This document shows, one piece after another, positions 15,613 to 24,902 of a stretch of DNA of 55,633 nt. Each line of letters begins with the position of its first letter. Position 1 is the first letter of the stretch. The DNA is from Paracoccaceae bacterium (GTDB lineage: Bacteria > Pseudomonadota > Alphaproteobacteria > Rhodobacterales > Rhodobacteraceae), in assembly GCA_023260655.1 (NCBI GenBank), contig JALQUU010000013.1:1-55633 (forward strand). Direction: 5' to 3'. Both the position numbers and the translations under genes were made by a program. The notes beneath the pieces were generated by a model. It had not been told where the DNA came from, did not search any database, and saw nothing but the letters and a program-made list of their open reading frames with translations.

Positions 15613-16614
15613 TTAGCGCAGGCGCGCGACGACGTAATCAGCAAGGCCCGTGAGCATGTCGCGGATCGGATGCTCAGGAAGCGCGGCCATGGAAGCCTTG
15701 GCTTTTTCGGACCAGACAAGCGCTTCATCGCGGGTCGCCGAAAGCGTGCGGTATTTCTCGAAGAGCTCAAGGGCATGTTCGAGATCGCCTTCGTTCTGGT
15801 TGCGCTTTTCGATCACGCGGGCCCAGAACTGGCGCTCTTCTTTCGTAGCCTGAGCAACGGCTTTGATCACGGGAAGCGTGAGTTTGCCTTCCCGGAAATC
15901 ATCTCCGACATTTTTGCCAGTTGAGGAGGCATACCCTTGATAATCCAGAAGATCATCAGCGATCTGGAAGGCGATGCCGAGTGCGTCGCCATAGTCAAAC
16001 AGCGCCTTCACTTGCGCTTCGGGTGCGCCCGCGATCACACCGCCCACTTCGGTTGCCGCCGAGAAAAGCGCAGCCGTCTTGCCGCGCACAACTTGCAGAT
16101 AGATATCTTCGGTCGTTGCGAGGTTTTGCGCGGCTGTCAGTTGCAGCACTTCGCCTTCGGCAATCGTGGCAGACGCATTGGCGAGAATATCGAGAACGCG
16201 CAGCGAGCCGGTTTCGACCATGAGCTGGAAGCTGCGGGCAAAGAGGTAATCGCCAACGAGAACCGACGATTTGTTGTCCCAGAGCAGGTTTGCCGTCGGG
16301 CGCCCGCGGCGCTGATGACTCTCATCGACCACATCGTCATGAAGGAGCGTTGCCGTATGGATGAACTCGACAGTCGCAGCGAGCTTAACCGCGTTTTCGC
16401 TGGAGCCCCCGCACAGTTCGGCTGCTGCGAGTGTGAGCATCGGGCGCAGGCGTTTGCCCCCAGCTTCCACAAGGTGAGCGGTGACTTCGGGGATACGCGG
16501 CGCGTGTTTGCTGGCCATCCGCTGACGGATCAGGTGATTTACAGCGTCCATGGCGGGCGCAAGGTGAGCGGCCAGCGCCTCGTGTGGTTTGGTCGCGTGT
16601 GTATCCAGGCTCAT
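15613..16614 (-). CDS. Long-chain polyprenyl (probably decaprenyl) diphosphate synthase
   Basis: A trans-isoprenyl diphosphate synthase elongating IPP units into the ubiquinone side chain. The first aspartate-rich motif is LLHDDVVDESHQRRG (about 92-106) and the second is IADDLLDYQG. GGKRLRPML is the conserved KRLRP region and GKTAALFSAATEVGG the middle motif. Alphaproteobacteria usually make Q-10, so decaprenyl is likely, but chain length cannot be read from the sequence. ATG at 16614 with GGGGAG upstream is chosen over ORF starts further out. Divergent from a DUF2007 gene, start to start 54 bases. Confidence 0.92.
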   Translation of the reverse strand: MSLDTHATKPHEALAAHLAPAMDAVNHLIRQRMASKHAPRIPEVTAHLVEAGGKRLRPMLTLAAAELCGGSSENAVKLAATVEFIHTATLLHDDVVDESHQRRGRPTANLLWDNKSSVLVGDYLFARSFQLMVETGSLRVLDILANASATIAEGEVLQLTAAQNLATTEDIYLQVVRGKTAALFSAATEVGGVIAGAPEAQVKALFDYGDALGIAFQIADDLLDYQGYASSTGKNVGDDFREGKLTLPVIKAVAQATKEERQFWARVIEKRNQNEGDLEHALELFEKYRTLSATRDEALVWSEKAKASMAALPEHPIRDMLTGLADYVVARLR

Positions 16615-16667
16615 CAATGGCTCCCCGAGGCTCGACAAATCCCGAACCGAATGTCTATCTCACGGCT

Positions 16668-16892
16668 ATGAAGCAACTCTTGCGTACCACGGACCCGACA
16701 GAACTAACCTTCGCAGAGGCGTTGCTTCGCGGCGAGGGTATAGACTGCTTCATCTTGGACGTAAACATGAGCGTCCTCGAAGGGGGATTGGGCATTCTGC
16801 CGCGTCGTATGGTTGTGAGGGATGAGGATTTCGCCCTGGCCTATCGCGCGCTCCGGGAAAACGGGTTGCATCCCGAGAATGACGATGACTGA
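16668..16892 (+). CDS. DUF2007 (putative signal-transducing) small protein
   Basis: A 74-residue protein matching the DUF2007 pattern: MKQLLRTTDPTELTFAEALL, then a GIDCF.L...M segment and a C-terminal VVRDEDFALAYRALRENGL helix. The family often sits beside RNA or protein modification genes; its role is unknown. Its last 14 bases overlap the downstream methyltransferase start, indicating coupling. ATG at 16668 begins at the conserved first residue; the frame is open 84 bases further upstream, but that part reads as leader. Confidence 0.8.
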   Translation: MKQLLRTTDPTELTFAEALLRGEGIDCFILDVNMSVLEGGLGILPRRMVVRDEDFALAYRALRENGLHPENDDD

Positions 16893-17637
16893 CCTGACTT
16901 GCGACGAATTTCTGGGTGGCAAGCTTCGCCTGTGGCAGCCCAAGGTAGGCTATCGTGCCGGAGTTGATCCGCTCCTCCTTGCGGCGTCTTTGCCTGTTCA
17001 AGTTGGCCAGACGGTTCTCGATATCGGTTGCGGCATCGGAACGGCGGGCTTTGCCGTGATGGCGCGAGTACCGGGCGTTGCCGTGACAGGTATTGAGGTT
17101 CAACCGCTTTATGCAGAGCTTGCGCGCCGGAACGTGGTCGAGACGGGCTTTGATTTGGAGATAATCGAGGCTGATTTCGCAAGCCGTCCCCTTCAATTGA
17201 GGGAACGTTCCTTCGATCACGTAATAGCCAATCCTCCCTATTTTGACCGCAAGGCTTCGGTTGCAGGGCCGGATGGCGGGCGTGAGCGTGCGATGGGAGA
17301 GGATACACCATTGGCGGCGTGGGTTGCCTATGCCGCGAAGCGTGCGAAGCCCAAGGGCTATGTGACGTTCATCCATCGCGTAGAACGGCTTCCTGAGTTG
17401 CTGGCGGCGATGGCTGAAAATCTGGGATCGCTGCAAGTTCTCCCGTTAACACCGCGGATCGGTCGCGAATCGCAACTCGTTCTGGTGCGTGGCCGAAAGG
17501 GCGGCCGCGCGGCATTCCGGCTTCATGCAGGGCTTTTGGTTCATGAAGGCCCCGGCCACGCCGGAGACAGAGAAAACTACACTCCCCTTTTCCAGCAGGT
17601 GCTTAAGGAAGGTGCGGCGCTGCCCTTTCCGGCATAG
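16879..17637 (+). CDS. tRNA1(Val) (adenine-37-N6)-methyltransferase-like enzyme
   Basis: A 252-residue class I SAM methyltransferase. The SAM loop is VLDIGCGIGTAGFAVMARVPG (about 47-67) and the N6-adenine signature is VIANPPYFD (about 114-122). With the N-terminal DEFLGGKLRLWQPKVGYRAGVDPLLLAA this matches the TrmN6/YfiC group that modifies A37 of tRNA(Val). Substrate assignment is by family. ATG at 16879 or 16885 are both possible within the overlap with the DUF2007 gene. Confidence 0.85.
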   Translation: MTMTDLTCDEFLGGKLRLWQPKVGYRAGVDPLLLAASLPVQVGQTVLDIGCGIGTAGFAVMARVPGVAVTGIEVQPLYAELARRNVVETGFDLEIIEADFASRPLQLRERSFDHVIANPPYFDRKASVAGPDGGRERAMGEDTPLAAWVAYAAKRAKPKGYVTFIHRVERLPELLAAMAENLGSLQVLPLTPRIGRESQLVLVRGRKGGRAAFRLHAGLLVHEGPGHAGDRENYTPLFQQVLKEGAALPFPA

Positions 17638-17746
17638 TCGGCGGCTTTTAGCGAATTGTTCACCGTATGTTGCGCCTGCGGCGTGACATGCGAGCGATTC
17701 CGTGCTGCACTTGTCATATTCTTGTTTCATTCAGAGGAGGATTACT

Positions 17747-17917
17747 ATGAGTGTGTCGTCTCGGATTGAGGAATTGAAAAGAAAGCACGTGGCGCTTTCG
17801 GAGCGCGTCGAGGCAATGCAGCGGTCACCGGGAACCGCAGATGCCGAAATTGCCGATCTGAAGAAGCAAAAGTTGAAATTGAAGGAAGAAATTAGCCGGT
17901 TGATGGCTGGCGTCTGA
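17747..17917 (+). CDS. YdcH-family small coiled-coil protein
   Basis: A 56-residue protein: RIEELKRKHVALSERVEAMQ, a Pro/Gly turn, then ADLKKQKLKLKEEISRLMAG. This antiparallel helical hairpin is the YdcH (DUF465) pattern; function unknown. The start is secure: AGAGGAGG lies six bases before ATG at 17747. The last 26 bases overlap the 3' end of the convergent transporter gene. The 109-base region upstream holds no other gene and presumably its promoter. Confidence 0.85.
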   Translation: MSVSSRIEELKRKHVALSERVEAMQRSPGTADAEIADLKKQKLKLKEEISRLMAGV

Positions 17918-18764
17918 GACTGGCTCGGGCTGCGATTACGGCTCCTCCCGTGACGAGGAGCGCTGCCAGCCCAAGCTGCCAGGTCAACTCGGCTAGACCG
18001 GAAAGCACCAAAGCCAGTGTTGAAAGCAATGGCGCGGCATAGGAGGCGACACCCAATAGCTGGATGTCGCCTTTTTTCACGCCATGATCCCAAGTGTAAA
18101 AAGCCAAACCAACTGGGCCCGCGCCGAGGCCGATGATCGAAAGCCATCCTATAGCGTTCGATGGCCAAACGGTTTCTTCCCATAAAAGATGGCTGGGCAC
18201 CGAGAGAAGCGCGGTTGCGAGGCAGAAAACTACCACGGTTTCCGTGGGGGCGGTTCCAAGGCGGCGCGAAATGATCGAGTAGCTCGACCAAGTGAAGGCG
18301 CATCCAAGTGCCAGAAGATATCCCGGCAAATGGGCCGGATTGAGCCCCTGCGCCTTCCCGCCAACGATCAAGGCGGCTCCTGCGAAGCCGATCAAAGCCC
18401 CAAGAACATGCCCAAGGCGGAGTTTTTCCCCGGGCAGCAAGCCTGACAGGACAACAATCAAGAGTGGCCAGAGATATGCAATCAAGCTTGCCTCTGCCGC
18501 AGGTGCCAGACGGAGTGCAGAGAAGTAGAGGGCGTGATAGCCGAAGAGGCCTAGGGTGCCGAACGCATAGACCTTCCAAGACACAGTCCAAAGCGCGGCC
18601 CATTGGCGGTTCCTCGTGATCCAGACCACGCCAATGCCCCCCCCGATCGCGAAGGTCAGCGCATTCAACTGGAAAGCCGGAACTGGAAAGGTGCCAACAG
18701 TGAACAGGGCCAAGAGCGCCCAAAGTGCGATTGCGATAAAGCCGATCAAAGTCGCGCGCGTCAT
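17892..18764 (-). CDS. EamA/DMT-family transporter
   Basis: A 290-residue integral membrane protein with ten hydrophobic segments in two EamA repeats: for example LIGFIAIALWALLALFTVGT, SLIAYLWPLLIVVLSGLL, LALGCAFTWSSYSIISRRL and AAPLLSTLALVLSGLAELTW. It looks closest to the YddG-like aromatic amino-acid exporter branch, but the substrate is not determinable. ATG at 18764 is preferred to TTG at 18797. It ends inside ydcH (26-base convergent overlap). Confidence 0.85.
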   Translation of the reverse strand: MTRATLIGFIAIALWALLALFTVGTFPVPAFQLNALTFAIGGGIGVVWITRNRQWAALWTVSWKVYAFGTLGLFGYHALYFSALRLAPAAEASLIAYLWPLLIVVLSGLLPGEKLRLGHVLGALIGFAGAALIVGGKAQGLNPAHLPGYLLALGCAFTWSSYSIISRRLGTAPTETVVVFCLATALLSVPSHLLWEETVWPSNAIGWLSIIGLGAGPVGLAFYTWDHGVKKGDIQLLGVASYAAPLLSTLALVLSGLAELTWQLGLAALLVTGGAVIAARASLRRQPSTG

Positions 18765-18931
18765 TTCCACCCCCGAAGGGAAGAGGGCTTTGTGCAAAGT
18801 GATTGGCGCTCTTCCATCTTCACCCCCGTAGGGCCGCTTCCATGCGGCTTCTCGTTGGCGAAGTGATGCAAATTCGGTCCGAAGGTCAAGCGTGCTGAAG
18901 GTGATGCCCGCTACGGACGAACTCGTGGGAG

Positions 18932-19867
18932 TTATGGCTCAGTGATCGGTTCTAGATAGTTCTCCAGCAATTCTTCCCGAAGGTGTTCGTGTTGCTTGGG
19001 TAAGCGAAGTTCTTCCCCTAGATGTGCCGCGTCCTCGTCGCGCGCAAAGCCGGGTTCATTGGTTGCAACTTCGAAGAGAATTCCCTCGGGAGACCGGAAA
19101 TAGATCGCCCAGAAGTAATCGCGATCCTTCACGGAGGTGACTGCCCATCCCGCCTCGGTTAGGGTCTTTTGTACCTCCATCTGATCTTCTCTGGTCTCGA
19201 CCGAAAAAGCGATATGGTGCACCGACCCCGCCCCTTGTTGTGCGGCGGGCGCTTCTGGATCCTCCATGAGATCAATTACGTTCGCGGTAGAAACTGCTGG
19301 GCACACAAGACGCGTCCGGTTGCCCTCTTGGCCAGCCGTTTCATACCCCATGAACCTCAGTAGATCTTTCGTCGGGCCTGTATCTTTGAGCCGTAGTTCC
19401 ACTGAATGAAAACCGCGAATGGCATGGCCTTCGGGGACACTAGGGGTACGCCAAGGTGCTCGGGCTTCGTTCGCCTCGACCAAAGCGAGATTCTCGCCAT
19501 CGGGGCCGAGGAAGGGCAATTGGGCCTGACCAAATGTGGTTTCTCTGGGCAGATGGGTGATGCCGCTTTCGGTAAAGTACTGCTCCCACCATAAAATTGA
19601 GCCTTTCGGCACTGAGAAGCGCGTCACACTCACTTCTCCAGTCCCTTCTTGGCGCGCTTTCGCATTGGGGTTGGGGAAGTAGGTGATCACAGTTCCCGGT
19701 GATCCTGCTTCGTTTCCGTAATACAGGTGGTAAAGTTTGGGATTGTCGAAGTTCACAGTTTTCTTCACGCGACGAAGCCCGAGTGACTTCGTGAAGAAGG
19801 CGTTGTTTTCCTGAGCGCCAGAGGCGATCGAGGTTACATGGTGAAGGCCTTTGATCTGTTTGAGCAT
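18932..19867 (-). CDS. VOC-family ring-cleaving dioxygenase-like protein
   Basis: A 311-residue protein with two glyoxalase/VOC modules. The first starts LHHVTSIASGAQENNAFFTKSLGLRRVKKTVNFD; the second starts IRGFHSVELRLKD, with GSVHHIAFSVETREDQ and YFRSPEGILFEVATNEPGF. Metal ligands expected of the fold (His9 in LHHVTS, His in VHHIAF, Glu in LFEVAT) are present. It resembles the MhqO/YkcA group linked to quinone or phenol stress. The substrate is not known. It lies downstream of phaB on the same strand, separated by a hairpin. Confidence 0.85.
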   Translation of the reverse strand: MLKQIKGLHHVTSIASGAQENNAFFTKSLGLRRVKKTVNFDNPKLYHLYYGNEAGSPGTVITYFPNPNAKARQEGTGEVSVTRFSVPKGSILWWEQYFTESGITHLPRETTFGQAQLPFLGPDGENLALVEANEARAPWRTPSVPEGHAIRGFHSVELRLKDTGPTKDLLRFMGYETAGQEGNRTRLVCPAVSTANVIDLMEDPEAPAAQQGAGSVHHIAFSVETREDQMEVQKTLTEAGWAVTSVKDRDYFWAIYFRSPEGILFEVATNEPGFARDEDAAHLGEELRLPKQHEHLREELLENYLEPITEP

Positions 19868-19897
19868 CGGTATCTCCTTTGCCCTACAGATAGACCC

Positions 19898-19931
19898 TGC
19901 GCCCAGTCAGGCAAATGCCATGCTGGGCGCA
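19898..19931 (-). terminator. Nested hairpin after phaB
   Basis: TGCGCCCAG (19898-19906) pairs with CTGGGCGCA (19923-19931), and the loop contains its own GGCA-AA-TGCC stem. It lies between the phaB stop and the VOC gene start. There is no T-run on the minus strand, so it may act as an RNA-stability element or Rho-linked end rather than a classic intrinsic terminator. Confidence 0.45.
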
Positions 19932-19949
19932 AGTATTGTGCATCAGAGA

Positions 19950-20672
19950 TCAGACGAAGAACTGAGCGCCGTTCGCGGAGATCGTCGAGCCGTTGATGAA
20001 GCCTGCGTCGTCGGATGCGAGGAAGGCCACGCAGCGGGCGATTTCTTCCGGCTCACCGAGGCGACCTGCCGGGATCTGAGCAATGATCGACTCGCGGACT
20101 TTTTCCGGTACCGCCATCACCATGTCGGTCGCGATGTAGCCGGGGCAGATCGCGTTTGCAGTGATACCAAAGCGCGCGCCTTCTTGTGCCAGCGATTTGA
20201 CGATGCCGAGGTCACCAGCTTTGGTCGCGGCGTAGTTGACTTGGCCGAACTGGCCCTTTTGACCGTTGATCGAGGAAATCACCACGATGCGGCCGAACTT
20301 GCGCTCGCGCATGCCGGCCCAAACAGGGTGGACCGTATTGAAGACGCCGGTGAGGTTCGTGTCGATCACTTCTTGCCACTGGGCAGGGGTCATCTTGTGG
20401 AACGGTGCGTCGCGGGTGATGCCAGCGTTGGCAACCACGATGTTGATCGGGCCGAGGTCCGCTTCGACCTTGGCCAGGCCAGCTTGCGACGCTTCGTAAT
20501 TTGCAACGTTCCACTTGTAGGTCTGGATGCCAGTTTCCTTGGTGAATGCAGCGGCGGCTTCGTCGTTGCCCGCATAGGTGGCGGCGACGGTGCAGCCTGC
20601 GTTTTTCAGAGCAAGCGAAATAGCTGCGCCGATACCTCGCGAACCACCGGTGACGAGTGCGACTCTGGCCAT
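19950..20672 (-). CDS. phaB: Acetoacetyl-CoA reductase
   Basis: A 240-residue short-chain dehydrogenase that reduces acetoacetyl-CoA to (R)-3-hydroxybutyryl-CoA with NADPH for polyhydroxybutyrate. The cofactor loop is VTGGSRGIGAAISLAL (residues 7-22). The catalytic Ser is in VVISSINGQKGQFGQ and the YxxxK is YAATKAG. The region FHKMTPAQWQEVIDTNLTGVFN is typical of PhaB rather than FabG. ATG at 20672 has GGAGGAT upstream. phaA is the upstream neighbour but ends in a strong terminator, so phaB probably also has its own promoter in 20,673-20,768. No phaC is in the window. Confidence 0.93.
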   Translation of the reverse strand: MARVALVTGGSRGIGAAISLALKNAGCTVAATYAGNDEAAAAFTKETGIQTYKWNVANYEASQAGLAKVEADLGPINIVVANAGITRDAPFHKMTPAQWQEVIDTNLTGVFNTVHPVWAGMRERKFGRIVVISSINGQKGQFGQVNYAATKAGDLGIVKSLAQEGARFGITANAICPGYIATDMVMAVPEKVRESIIAQIPAGRLGEPEEIARCVAFLASDDAGFINGSTISANGAQFFV

Positions 20673-20768
20673 AATATCCTCCGTTTTGGCATAGTGCTTA
20701 GGTAACTCTGTTACTTTGAGAATGCGGCAGGCGCAACATTATTGCGCTAACATTTTGCCGCATCGCAG

Positions 20769-20795
20769 AAAAAAGGGGCACCAAATTGGCGCCCC
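20769..20795 (-). terminator. Intrinsic terminator of phaA
   Basis: On the minus strand GGGGCGCCA-ATT-TGGTGCCCC forms a 9-bp stem (one G-U pair in RNA) followed directly by TTTTTT. It lies 27 bases past the phaA stop and before phaB, so phaA and phaB are at least partly separate transcripts. Confidence 0.85.
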
Positions 20796-20821
20796 TCTCT
20801 AGTTTTCCAAGAAACTAAAGG

Positions 20822-21997
20822 TCAGGGGCGCTCAAGGCACATCGCGACACCCATGCCGCCACCGATGCAGAGCGTTGCGAGGCCGCGCTTTGCGCCACGG
20901 CGCTGCATTTCGAACAGAAGCGTGTTCAGGATTCGCGCGCCGGATGCGCCGATCGGGTGGCCGATTGCGATCGCGCCGCCGTTGACGTTGACGATAGCCG
21001 GATCCCAGCCCATGTCCTTGTTCACCGCGCAAGCTTGAGCGGCAAACGCTTCGTTGGCTTCCACGAGATCGAGGTCCGATGCTTTCCAGCCTGCCTTTTC
21101 CAGTGCCTTGCGCGAGGCATAGATCGGGCCGACACCCATGATTTTCGGATCAAGGCCAGCGGTTGCATAAGAAACGATGCGGGCCATCGGCGTGATTCCG
21201 CGCTTTTCGGCTTCCTTGTCGGTCATCAGGAGCGCAGCGGCCGCGCCATCGTTGATGCCCGAGGCATTGGCGGCGGTCACCGAGCCGTCCTTCGTGAAGG
21301 CAGGGCGGAGCTTGGCCATTGCGTCCAACGTTGCGCCGTGACGGATGTACTCGTCCGCGTCAACGATCAGGTCGCCCTTCCGGGATTTGACGGTGAAGGG
21401 GATGATCTCGTCTTTGAATTTGCCGGCCTTCTGGGCGGCTTCGGCCTTGTTTTGCGAGGCCACAGCAAATTCGTCCTGCATGTCGCGGCTGATCTGCCAT
21501 TGGTTGGCAACATTCTCTGCCGTTTGGCCCATGTGGTAGCCGTTGAAGGCATCCCAGAGACCGTCTTTAATCATGGTGTCGATGTAGGAAACGTCACCCA
21601 TTTTGACACCTGCGCGCAGGTGGGCGCAGTGGGTCGAGAGCGACATGTTTTCTTGCCCGCCGGCCGCGACAATCGCTGCGTCACCCAATTGGATGTGCTG
21701 GGCGGCCAATGCGACTGCCCGAAGGCCCGAACCGCAGACCTGATTGATGCCCCAAGCGGCAGCATCCATCGAAAGACCTGCGTGGATATGGGCCTGACGC
21801 GCCGGGTTCTGGCCCTGACCGGCGGTCAGGACTTGGCCGAGGATAGTTTCGGAGACTTCGGATTTGTCGATGCCTGCGCGGGCGACGACGGCTTCCAGCA
21901 CTGCCGCACCAAGTTCGTGTGCCGGCGTGTTTGCAAAAGAACCGCTGAACGAGCCCACAGCCGTGCGGGCTGCCGATGCGATAACTACGTTGGTCAT
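20822..21997 (-). CDS. phaA: Acetyl-CoA C-acetyltransferase (beta-ketothiolase)
   Basis: Condenses two acetyl-CoA to acetoacetyl-CoA. The 391-residue protein has the three thiolase signatures: nucleophile [19 protein letters not shown] (Cys about 88), [19 protein letters not shown] with the catalytic His (about 348), and [14 protein letters not shown] with the second Cys (about 378). ATG at 21997 with GGAGGAAACCC upstream is the start; the longer frame to 22252 reads non-homologous leader. An EAL-domain gene lies 145 bases upstream on the same strand; phaB follows after a terminator. Confidence 0.95.
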   Translation of the reverse strand: MTNVVIASAARTAVGSFSGSFANTPAHELGAAVLEAVVARAGIDKSEVSETILGQVLTAGQGQNPARQAHIHAGLSMDAAAWGINQVCGSGLRAVALAAQHIQLGDAAIVAAGGQENMSLSTHCAHLRAGVKMGDVSYIDTMIKDGLWDAFNGYHMGQTAENVANQWQISRDMQDEFAVASQNKAEAAQKAGKFKDEIIPFTVKSRKGDLIVDADEYIRHGATLDAMAKLRPAFTKDGSVTAANASGINDGAAAALLMTDKEAEKRGITPMARIVSYATAGLDPKIMGVGPIYASRKALEKAGWKASDLDLVEANEAFAAQACAVNKDMGWDPAIVNVNGGAIAIGHPIGASGARILNTLLFEMQRRGAKRGLATLCIGGGMGVAMCLERP

Positions 21998-22142
21998 GGG
22001 TTTCCTCCACCAATTGACGCGAAGGCCGCGACCCGGAGCCGGGAGCCCTCCGCCTTCTCCCGTCCCATAACCGAAATGCCGCGTTGCGGCAACCTTGGGG
22101 TTCCATGCGGCATAGTAGGGTGCGAAATTGACGCAGCGGAAA

Positions 22143-22946
22143 CTAGCCTGCCTTCGCGGCTTTGGTTTCTCGCCAAGGAGGCGAGACGGTTGGGGCACCA
22201 AAAAGATAGCCCTGCAAACAGTCAACATTTGCGGATGCCAGCCAGTTCGCATCTGCTTCGTTTTCCACCGAAACGGCGACCGTAAACATGTCGAACTGGG
22301 AGGAGATGGCGATCAGAGCTCGCGTAAGGACTTGATTGTCTGTGCTTTTGCTAATGCCTCGAATGAACTGCCCGTCAATCTTGACGATATCTAAATAGAA
22401 GTCACGAAGGTGCCTCAAGGATGTGAAGCTGGACCCGAATTCGTCCATCGCGAAGGTCACACCTTTTCGTTGCAGATTCTGCATCAAGGAAAGCAGTAGC
22501 TCTGGAACAAGCATGGCCGAAGCTTCTGTCACTTCCAGTATGAGGCGTTCTGCCAGAGTGTTGTTTCGCGCCAGCATGTTTTCGAGAATCCGATTCCATT
22601 TCGGGTAACCGATGGAACGCGCCGACATATTGATCGAGAGTCGCAGCGTCGGGTGCCGCATCAGCGCACGCAGTCCCATTTCCAATGCGGCACAATCGAT
22701 CTCGCGCCCAAGCTCGGTGGCTTCCACGGCTCCGATGAAATCGCGGGCCGGGATCACCCTGCCGGTTTCGTCCAGAATGCGGATCAGCCCTTCGTAGAAC
22801 GCGACCCTACCGTGGGCTGCACTTTGAACGATCGGCTGGTAGGCAAGGCGCAAGTTGCCATGGCGCACGGCTTCTGCAACCATAACCAGCGCATTCCTGT
22901 CTCTGGCTTCGACAGCAAGAGTGAGCGGATCGTCAACATCAACCAA
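22143..22946 (-). CDS. Stand-alone degenerate EAL-domain protein (probable c-di-GMP receptor)
   Basis: A 267-residue protein that is almost entirely one EAL fold without GGDEF or sensor domains. Conserved parts are present: [12 protein letters not shown] (Asn106), LEVTE (Glu138/141), VKID (Lys189) and LQGYLFGAP (Gln245). Three active-site positions deviate: EAL is EGL (52-54), the DD metal pair is DE (168-169), and AEGVE is AVSVE, replacing the glutamate 20 residues before Gln with Val225. I infer weak or no phosphodiesterase activity. The start is ambiguous: TTG at 22946 follows an in-frame TAG directly, and ATG at 22883 would still keep the domain. Confidence 0.85.
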   Translation of the reverse strand: MVDVDDPLTLAVEARDRNALVMVAEAVRHGNLRLAYQPIVQSAAHGRVAFYEGLIRILDETGRVIPARDFIGAVEATELGREIDCAALEMGLRALMRHPTLRLSINMSARSIGYPKWNRILENMLARNNTLAERLILEVTEASAMLVPELLLSLMQNLQRKGVTFAMDEFGSSFTSLRHLRDFYLDIVKIDGQFIRGISKSTDNQVLTRALIAISSQFDMFTVAVSVENEADANWLASANVDCLQGYLFGAPTVSPPWRETKAAKAG

Positions 22947-23076
22947 CTAGCCACGCGCCTTTTTTCGAGAAACCTGCATTTTCTGCTCCGACCGCTTTTT
23001 GGGCCCAGAGAACCGCATGGAGCTTAACGAAGGCTGAAACGCCAAATTTTACTGAGAGAAACGTAAGGGAACGAAA

Positions 23077-23655
23077 ATGCAGGGAAGATGCGCTTGGGCC
23101 GGAAACGATCCGCTCTACTGCGAGTACCATGATGCAGAATGGGGCCGGCCCGAATTCGACGGAAATCGGCTTTTCGAGATGCTTGTTCTCGAAGGTTTTC
23201 AGTCGGGCCTTTCCTGGATCACAATTCTGCGTAAGCGCGGAGGGTTCCGCCGTGTTTTCATGGGGTTCGACCCAGTGAAATTGGCGGATTGGGGAGAAGC
23301 CGAAGTGGCGGCTGCGCTCGCCGATCCTGGGATCGTCAGGCATCGCGGAAAGATCGAAGCGACCGTGAAGAACGCCCGCGCGTTCATTGGTTTGGGTGGT
23401 GCTCAGGCGTTTTCCGACTTCCTCTGGAGCAGCGTAAACCACGTTCCCTTCCAGCGAAATGCGTCGAATTTGAAAGAGATACCCTCGAAAAACGAGGCAT
23501 CGATCGATCTTGCCAAGCGCCTAAAGCGCGCAGGTTTCGGGTTTTGCGGCCCGACAACTGTTTACGCCTTCATGCAGGCGTCAGGCATGATCAACGATCA
23601 TGTTGTTACCTGCGAATGCCACGCGGAAGTCAGTGCGCTCGCGGCGTCACTCTGA
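23077..23655 (+). CDS. tag: DNA-3-methyladenine glycosylase I
   Basis: Excises 3-methyladenine from alkylated DNA. The 192 residues follow E. coli Tag closely: [20 protein letters not shown] at the start, [14 protein letters not shown] (catalytic Glu39 region), [30 protein letters not shown] and [22 protein letters not shown]. The zinc ligands appear as Cys5, His18 and the C-terminal His/Cys of [13 protein letters not shown] at 23077 has AAGGGAA upstream. Its last nine bases overlap the convergent ureG end. Nothing ties it to urease; it is simply the neighbour. Confidence 0.94.
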   Translation: MQGRCAWAGNDPLYCEYHDAEWGRPEFDGNRLFEMLVLEGFQSGLSWITILRKRGGFRRVFMGFDPVKLADWGEAEVAAALADPGIVRHRGKIEATVKNARAFIGLGGAQAFSDFLWSSVNHVPFQRNASNLKEIPSKNEASIDLAKRLKRAGFGFCGPTTVYAFMQASGMINDHVVTCECHAEVSALAASL

Positions 23656-24264
23656 GAGCCCGGCAAGTGACAATACCTGTTCGGCGACCTCGCCAATCCC
23701 GTTCCCATGGCGCGCTTGCATGAAAATGTGCGGCTTGCCCTTACGCACGAGCAAGGCATCGCGATCCAGAACTGCCAGATCAACGCCGACATAGGGAGCG
23801 AGGTCGGTCTTGTTGATCAGCAGAAGATCCGATTTCGTAATGGCGGGCCCGCCCTTGCGGGGAATATCTTCGCCCGCAGCCGTGTCGATAACGTAGATTG
23901 TAATGTCTGCAAGCTCTGGGCTGAAGGTTGCGGACAAGTTGTCGCCACCACTCTCGATCAAGATGATGTCCAGATCGGGATGCCGCCGTTCGAGTTCGGC
24001 AACAGCAGCAAGGTTCAAAGATGCATCTTCCCTGATCGAGGTATGTGGGCAGCCCCCTGTTTCCACACCGATCAGGCGGTCTTCCGGGAGTATTTGAAGG
24101 CGCATGATGGCTTCCGCATCCTCGCGAGTGTAAATGTCGTTCGTAATGACGCCGATGGAAAACCGGTCTTTCAATTGCCGGGCGAGTTGCGCGGTCAGTG
24201 ATGTTTTTCCTGCCCCAACAGGGCCGCCAATCCCCACTCTCACGGGGCCATTCTTGCTTTTCAT
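23647..24264 (-). CDS. ureG: Urease accessory GTPase UreG
   Basis: GTPase that powers nickel delivery to apo-urease. The 205 residues contain P-loop [13 protein letters not shown] (12-24), the CPH nickel motif as [17 protein letters not shown], the switch region [20 protein letters not shown], and [13 protein letters not shown] as the NKxD base-recognition motif. It is the last gene of the ureD-A-orf-B-C-E-F-G operon. ATG at 24264 overlaps the ureF stop in ATGA. The last nine bases overlap tag. Confidence 0.95.
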   Translation of the reverse strand: MKSKNGPVRVGIGGPVGAGKTSLTAQLARQLKDRFSIGVITNDIYTREDAEAIMRLQILPEDRLIGVETGGCPHTSIREDASLNLAAVAELERRHPDLDIILIESGGDNLSATFSPELADITIYVIDTAAGEDIPRKGGPAITKSDLLLINKTDLAPYVGVDLAVLDRDALLVRKGKPHIFMQARHGNGIGEVAEQVLSLAGLSE

Positions 24265-24902
24265 GTCTTGAAGATCCTCAGGGATTGAGTGGCATGTTTC
24301 ATGGATGAAATGTCGGAAAGAAAGGATGCCGAGTAGAGATCGGCTTCTGAGGCATTCATGGCCTCGGCCGCGATTTCAACGATTATAGGGAAAAGCGCGC
24401 GCTGGATTCTCTGTGAGTCAGTTTGACCGAGGGGCACGAGCCTTTGTGCGACGGAGCAGAGATTTGCGACGAAGGCATGGAGATAAGCCCTAACGGCAAA
24501 CTCCACCTCCAGCTTTTCCCGACGAATAGCCGTGCCCAATGCGGCTACGAACACCAATCCGGCTTCGTCGGGATGCCCCCAGACATCACACATCACGCGA
24601 GAAAAGGCCGCGCCTTGATCTATTGCCTCGATGTGGCGCTCGACGCTGGGGGCGAGTGACAGGGCAAGTTCGTGAACCCTCTTTGGCACTTCGCCGTTCG
24701 CTGCCAGCGCAACAAGGATCGCGTCTGTACGCATCGAGCCATGTTCCAACAGATCTTCGAGCCAGTGCTGTACCGATGCGCCATCGCAGACCAGTCCGCT
24801 GGAAATGGCCCACTCCATGCCGTGGGAATAGGCGAAGGCACCGATTGGAAAGCTCGGAGAGAGCCACTGCAAAATCGTAAGTGATCCGAATTCGCTATCC
24901 AT
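24261..24902 (-). CDS. ureF: Urease accessory protein UreF
   Basis: All-helical chaperone that links UreD and UreG on apo-urease. The 213 residues begin [30 protein letters not shown], the family's hallmark N-terminus, and end with [18 protein letters not shown], also diagnostic. ATG at 24902 is used; the frame is open further upstream but reads antisense residues there. It overlaps ureE by eight bases and ureG by four, giving tight coupling. Confidence 0.93.
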   Translation of the reverse strand: MDSEFGSLTILQWLSPSFPIGAFAYSHGMEWAISSGLVCDGASVQHWLEDLLEHGSMRTDAILVALAANGEVPKRVHELALSLAPSVERHIEAIDQGAAFSRVMCDVWGHPDEAGLVFVAALGTAIRREKLEVEFAVRAYLHAFVANLCSVAQRLVPLGQTDSQRIQRALFPIIVEIAAEAMNASEADLYSASFLSDISSMKHATQSLRIFKT

